This document shows, one piece after another, positions 61,841 through 64,000 of a DNA stretch of 64,000 bases (position 1 is the first letter of the stretch; each line of letters starts with the position of its first letter). Source of the stretch: Paenibacillus ferrarius (GTDB lineage: Bacteria; Bacillota; Bacilli; Paenibacillales; NBRC-103111). The notes under the pieces are model-generated. The model saw nothing but the letters and a program-made list of their open reading frames with translations, did no database searches and was not told where the DNA came from. The DNA is taken from NCBI RefSeq assembly GCF_002027705.1, contig NZ_MBTG01000029.1, positions 22,415 to 86,414 of the forward strand, in the 5' to 3' direction. A program made the translations under genes and the position numbers.

Positions 61841-62614
61841 TCACTCGGACGAAAGCGGTGACTGCCCGACATTAATAGTGGGGGGCATAAGGGAAGGAAT
61901 CGTTCCTTCCGGCATCTCGCCGTCAATGCCCAAGAAATAATGCCGGATCGGCGATAATTGCTCGTTCAATTCGTACACGAGCGGGATGCCGGTCGGTATG
62001 TTCAGATCGGCGATCCCGTCGGCAGGGACTCGATCCAGATGCTTCACCAACGCCCGTAACGTATTGCCGTGAGCCGCAATGAGTATGTGCTTGCCGGACG
62101 AGAGAGCGGGGGCGATTATCTCCTCCCAGTACTTTAACACTCTGCGCTCCGTATCATCGAGATTCTCCGTTAACGGAAATTCCTCTTCTTTTAAATTCCG
62201 GTAGCGTGGCGCGGACGCTTCGTATCGGGCATCGTTTTGATCCAATGCAGGCGGGCGAACGTCGACGGACCTGCGCCACAAGTGAACTTGCTCTTCTCCG
62301 TATTTCTCGGCCGTCTCGGCTTTGTTCAATCCTTGCAGGGCGCCGTAATGTCGCTCGTTCAGCATCCAGCTTTTGAATTCCGGAATCCACGTTAAATCCA
62401 TTTCTTGAAGAATGATCCACATCGTCCGAATCGCACGCTTCAGAACGGATGTATGCGCTGCGTCGAAGACGTAACCCTGCTTTCTCAGGATGATTCCGGC
62501 TTGTCTTGCTTCTTCGAGACCGTTTGGAGACAAATCCACGTCTGTCCAGCCCGTAAATCGGTTCTCGAGATTCCATTCGCTCTGTCCGTGGCGGATCATT
62601 ACTACTTTGATCAT
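61841..62614 (-). CDS. gpmA: 2,3-bisphosphoglycerate-dependent phosphoglycerate mutase
   Basis: 257 residues, the size of the dPGM family. Catalytic MIRHGQSEWN (His9), NRFTGWTDVDLSP, the acid/base Glu in LNERHYGALQG, and IAAHGNTLRALVKHLD near the C-terminus are all intact. It interconverts 3- and 2-phosphoglycerate. Many Firmicutes also have the unrelated GpmI. AAGGAG before the ATG on the minus strand. Monocistronic. Nested inverted repeats (GATCGCG / CGCGATC) lie just downstream at 61767-61820. Confidence 0.93.
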   Translation of the reverse strand: MIKVVMIRHGQSEWNLENRFTGWTDVDLSPNGLEEARQAGIILRKQGYVFDAAHTSVLKRAIRTMWIILQEMDLTWIPEFKSWMLNERHYGALQGLNKAETAEKYGEEQVHLWRRSVDVRPPALDQNDARYEASAPRYRNLKEEEFPLTENLDDTERRVLKYWEEIIAPALSSGKHILIAAHGNTLRALVKHLDRVPADGIADLNIPTGIPLVYELNEQLSPIRHYFLGIDGEMPEGTIPSLMPPTINVGQSPLSSE

Positions 62615-62825
62615 GCGGAATTCTCCTTGTATAAGGATAAGTTGCCCAACTCCATCATAGTTGTCAGCTTTGGCGAAAGCAAATGACCATAAAAATGGTC
62701 AGTATATAGTAATAGCGTCTACTTCCGTAGAGCACATTATATGTATACGACACAAAAGATGGGACATTGCAGTGACTTTACGGATAATCGTCAAGAATTG
62801 ATACTAAACTAACGGGAGTTAAGCG

Positions 62826-62885
62826 TGACAAGAACACGCATATTTAAAAACTAGCCACCATAAATGGTGGTTTTTTGTTGTTTTA
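62826..62885. repeat. TGACAAGAAC element, partial copy
   Basis: TGACAAGAACACGCAT, then a hairpin AGCCACCATAAATGGTGG and TTTTTTG. The right inverted end is missing. AACTAACGGGAG lies just before it. Confidence 0.5.
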
Positions 62886-62999
62886 GGTTATTTCAAATTG
62901 GATCTCGGAACAATTTATCATGTATCTAAATGCAGAAAACAAAGAATTTTTTCATGGTGCTTGGAATTTATAAAATCAATCAGTAAGGGAGACATATAT

Positions 63000-63101
63000 G
63001 TGTCGCACGTAGTTGGGAGTGCAATCTTTGCAATTATAGGATTTTTGTGCGGAGCAGTGGTTCGGGAAGAAACCCATTTCTTTTTGGAAGTATTAATTTA
63101 A
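63000..63101 (+). CDS. 33-residue membrane peptide
   Basis: GTG at 63000 is preceded by AAGGGAG at nine bases. The peptide is one hydrophobic helix (VVGSAIFAIIGFLCGAVV) with a charged end. The frame is open further upstream, but that part does not look coding. Function unknown. Confidence 0.4.
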   Translation: MSHVVGSAIFAIIGFLCGAVVREETHFFLEVLI

Positions 63102-63183
63102 TTGAGGTTTGAATAAAACAATGGAACTTTACAAAACCTTTATTTGATAACATTACTACTTTGACGGTTCAGGAGGGATTGTT

Positions 63184-63866
63184 ATAAAACCATTGGTCAT
63201 AATAGCAGCATTACTACTCGTTACAGGTTGTTCAAGTAATAATTCGACTAACAATCAAATGAATGCTAAACAAATGAAGCTTGAAACTCATGCTCCTAAT
63301 GCTGCTTCAACGTCATAACTCAAGCATCATCCATTTCTACTGCGGGTGCAGGGAAATCACCGATTACGATTAAACAAGCACCCAATGACGCTTCGAATTG
63401 GCTGGATTGGTTCCAAGGCAACTATGCACCGGCAGAAAGCCCAGCGAATCAAGCCGTAAATCCGCAACAGTCCGCCAATCCTCAACAGTCCGTAAATCCA
63501 TCCCAATCTGCTCAGCAAGTCTTGGATCTGGTGAATCAAGAAAGAACGAAAGCAGGCTTGAATTCCATTAGCTTGAACAGCAGTCTCTCGAAAGTAGCGA
63601 TGGCTAAGGCTCAGGATATGTACAACAATAATTATTTTGATCATCAGTCTCCGACTTATGGATCCCCGTTTGATATGATGACTGCATTCGGTGTCACATA
63701 TAACTCTGCAGGGGAAAACATCGCCAAAGGCCAGACGAGCCCGACGGAAGTGATGAACCAATGGATGAGCAGTCCTGGCCATCGTGCCAACATCCTGAAT
63801 AGCAGCTACACCCAAATCGGGATAGCTTACTATAATGGTGAGTGGGTTCAGGAATTTATAGGATAG
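63184..63866 (+). pseudogene. CAP-domain lipoprotein broken by start loss and frameshift
   Basis: AGGAGG at 63171 precedes ATA AAA CCA, where an ATG is expected. A lipoprotein signal follows (LLLVTGCSSNNS) and stops at TAA 63316-63318. One base out of frame, the protein resumes (ITQASSISTAGAGKSPITI) through a Gln/Pro linker into a CAP domain of the YkwD type: LDLVNQERTKAGLNSIS, YFDHQSPTYGSP, GENIAKG, SSPGHRANILN. The CAP domain itself is intact. Confidence 0.65.
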
Positions 63867-63952
63867 TAGGTCAAGGACTTCAAAAAAGAGTATCAAATCC
63901 CACAAAAGGTGTCTGCAGAAGTTTTGGAGGATATTACGGAGTGGATATTGAC
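63867..63952 (+). other. Possible C-terminal gene fragment
   Basis: A frame reading VKDFKKEYQIPQKVSAEVLE and ending ITEWILTK then TAA at about 63957 looks coding but has no start or ribosome site. Unknown origin. The rest up to 64000 shows nothing. Confidence 0.25.
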
Positions 63953-64000
63953 CAAATAATAAAAAGATACCCGTTTATCTCATCGTCTGTCGGTTCCGGT

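Noticed and set aside
63357..63905. Minus-strand frame of 182 codons
   Set aside because: Antisense to the CAP domain, with no family features and no ribosome site.

Overview
The window looks like chromosomal DNA of a spore-forming, S-layer-bearing Gram-positive of the Paenibacillus type. This is an inference from gene families: a YesM/YesN-type two-component pair next to a YtcP/LplB-type sugar ABC importer, three proteins with SLH domains, a YheC/YheD-like ATP-grasp protein, a YjcZ-like spore peptide, Amj, and strong AGGAGG ribosome-binding sites with many TTG/GTG starts. I see no rRNA, tRNA or CRISPR array.

Layout. 1-8.2 kb: a sugar-sensing kinase and regulator, an importer (two permeases and a lipoprotein) with a cre-like site in front, and a Gfo/Idh-type dehydrogenase. 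8.5-18 kb: three successive surface proteins with SLH anchors, each built differently. 18.7-22.2 kb: Amj and small genes. 22.5-25.4 kb: a tight operon of methyltransferase, DedA protein, response regulator and kinase. 25.5-31.6 kb: ATP-grasp spore protein, a three-subunit molybdenum hydroxylase, and an FUSC-type exporter. 31.9-36.6 kb: a membrane redox operon (haem-b-like membrane protein, two-component pair, FMN-binding protein, ApbE, RnfD/NqrB-like protein). 36.9-49.4 kb: an accessory stretch rich in broken genes (epimerase, IS6 transposase, LysR, SMI1/KNR4, P-loop kinase), repeats, small unknown genes, and a spore-surface-like group at 47.7-49.1 kb. 49.4-59.9 kb: an AraC regulator divergent from a catabolic locus. 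60-64 kb: repeats, small genes, a truncated phospholipase-D-type nuclease, gpmA and a broken CAP lipoprotein.

The 50.5-59.9 kb locus is the most coherent. Aldose dehydrogenase, lactonase, an UxaA-family dehydratase (900 residues, apparently a doubled UxaA), an SDR and an FAH-family hydrolase fit the non-phosphorylating breakdown of L-fucose (or a similar 6-deoxysugar) to pyruvate plus L-lactate. LutABC directly downstream would oxidise that lactate to pyruvate.

Three kinds of short non-coding repeat recur between genes. The first has TGACAAGAAC/GTTCTTGTCA ends around a hairpin and T run. The second has GGCAGCC hairpins flanked by AACTAACG/CGTTAGTT motifs. The third is an 83-bp element ending in TGACACAAA/TTTGTGTCA. 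They cluster in the accessory stretches and are largely absent from the operons.
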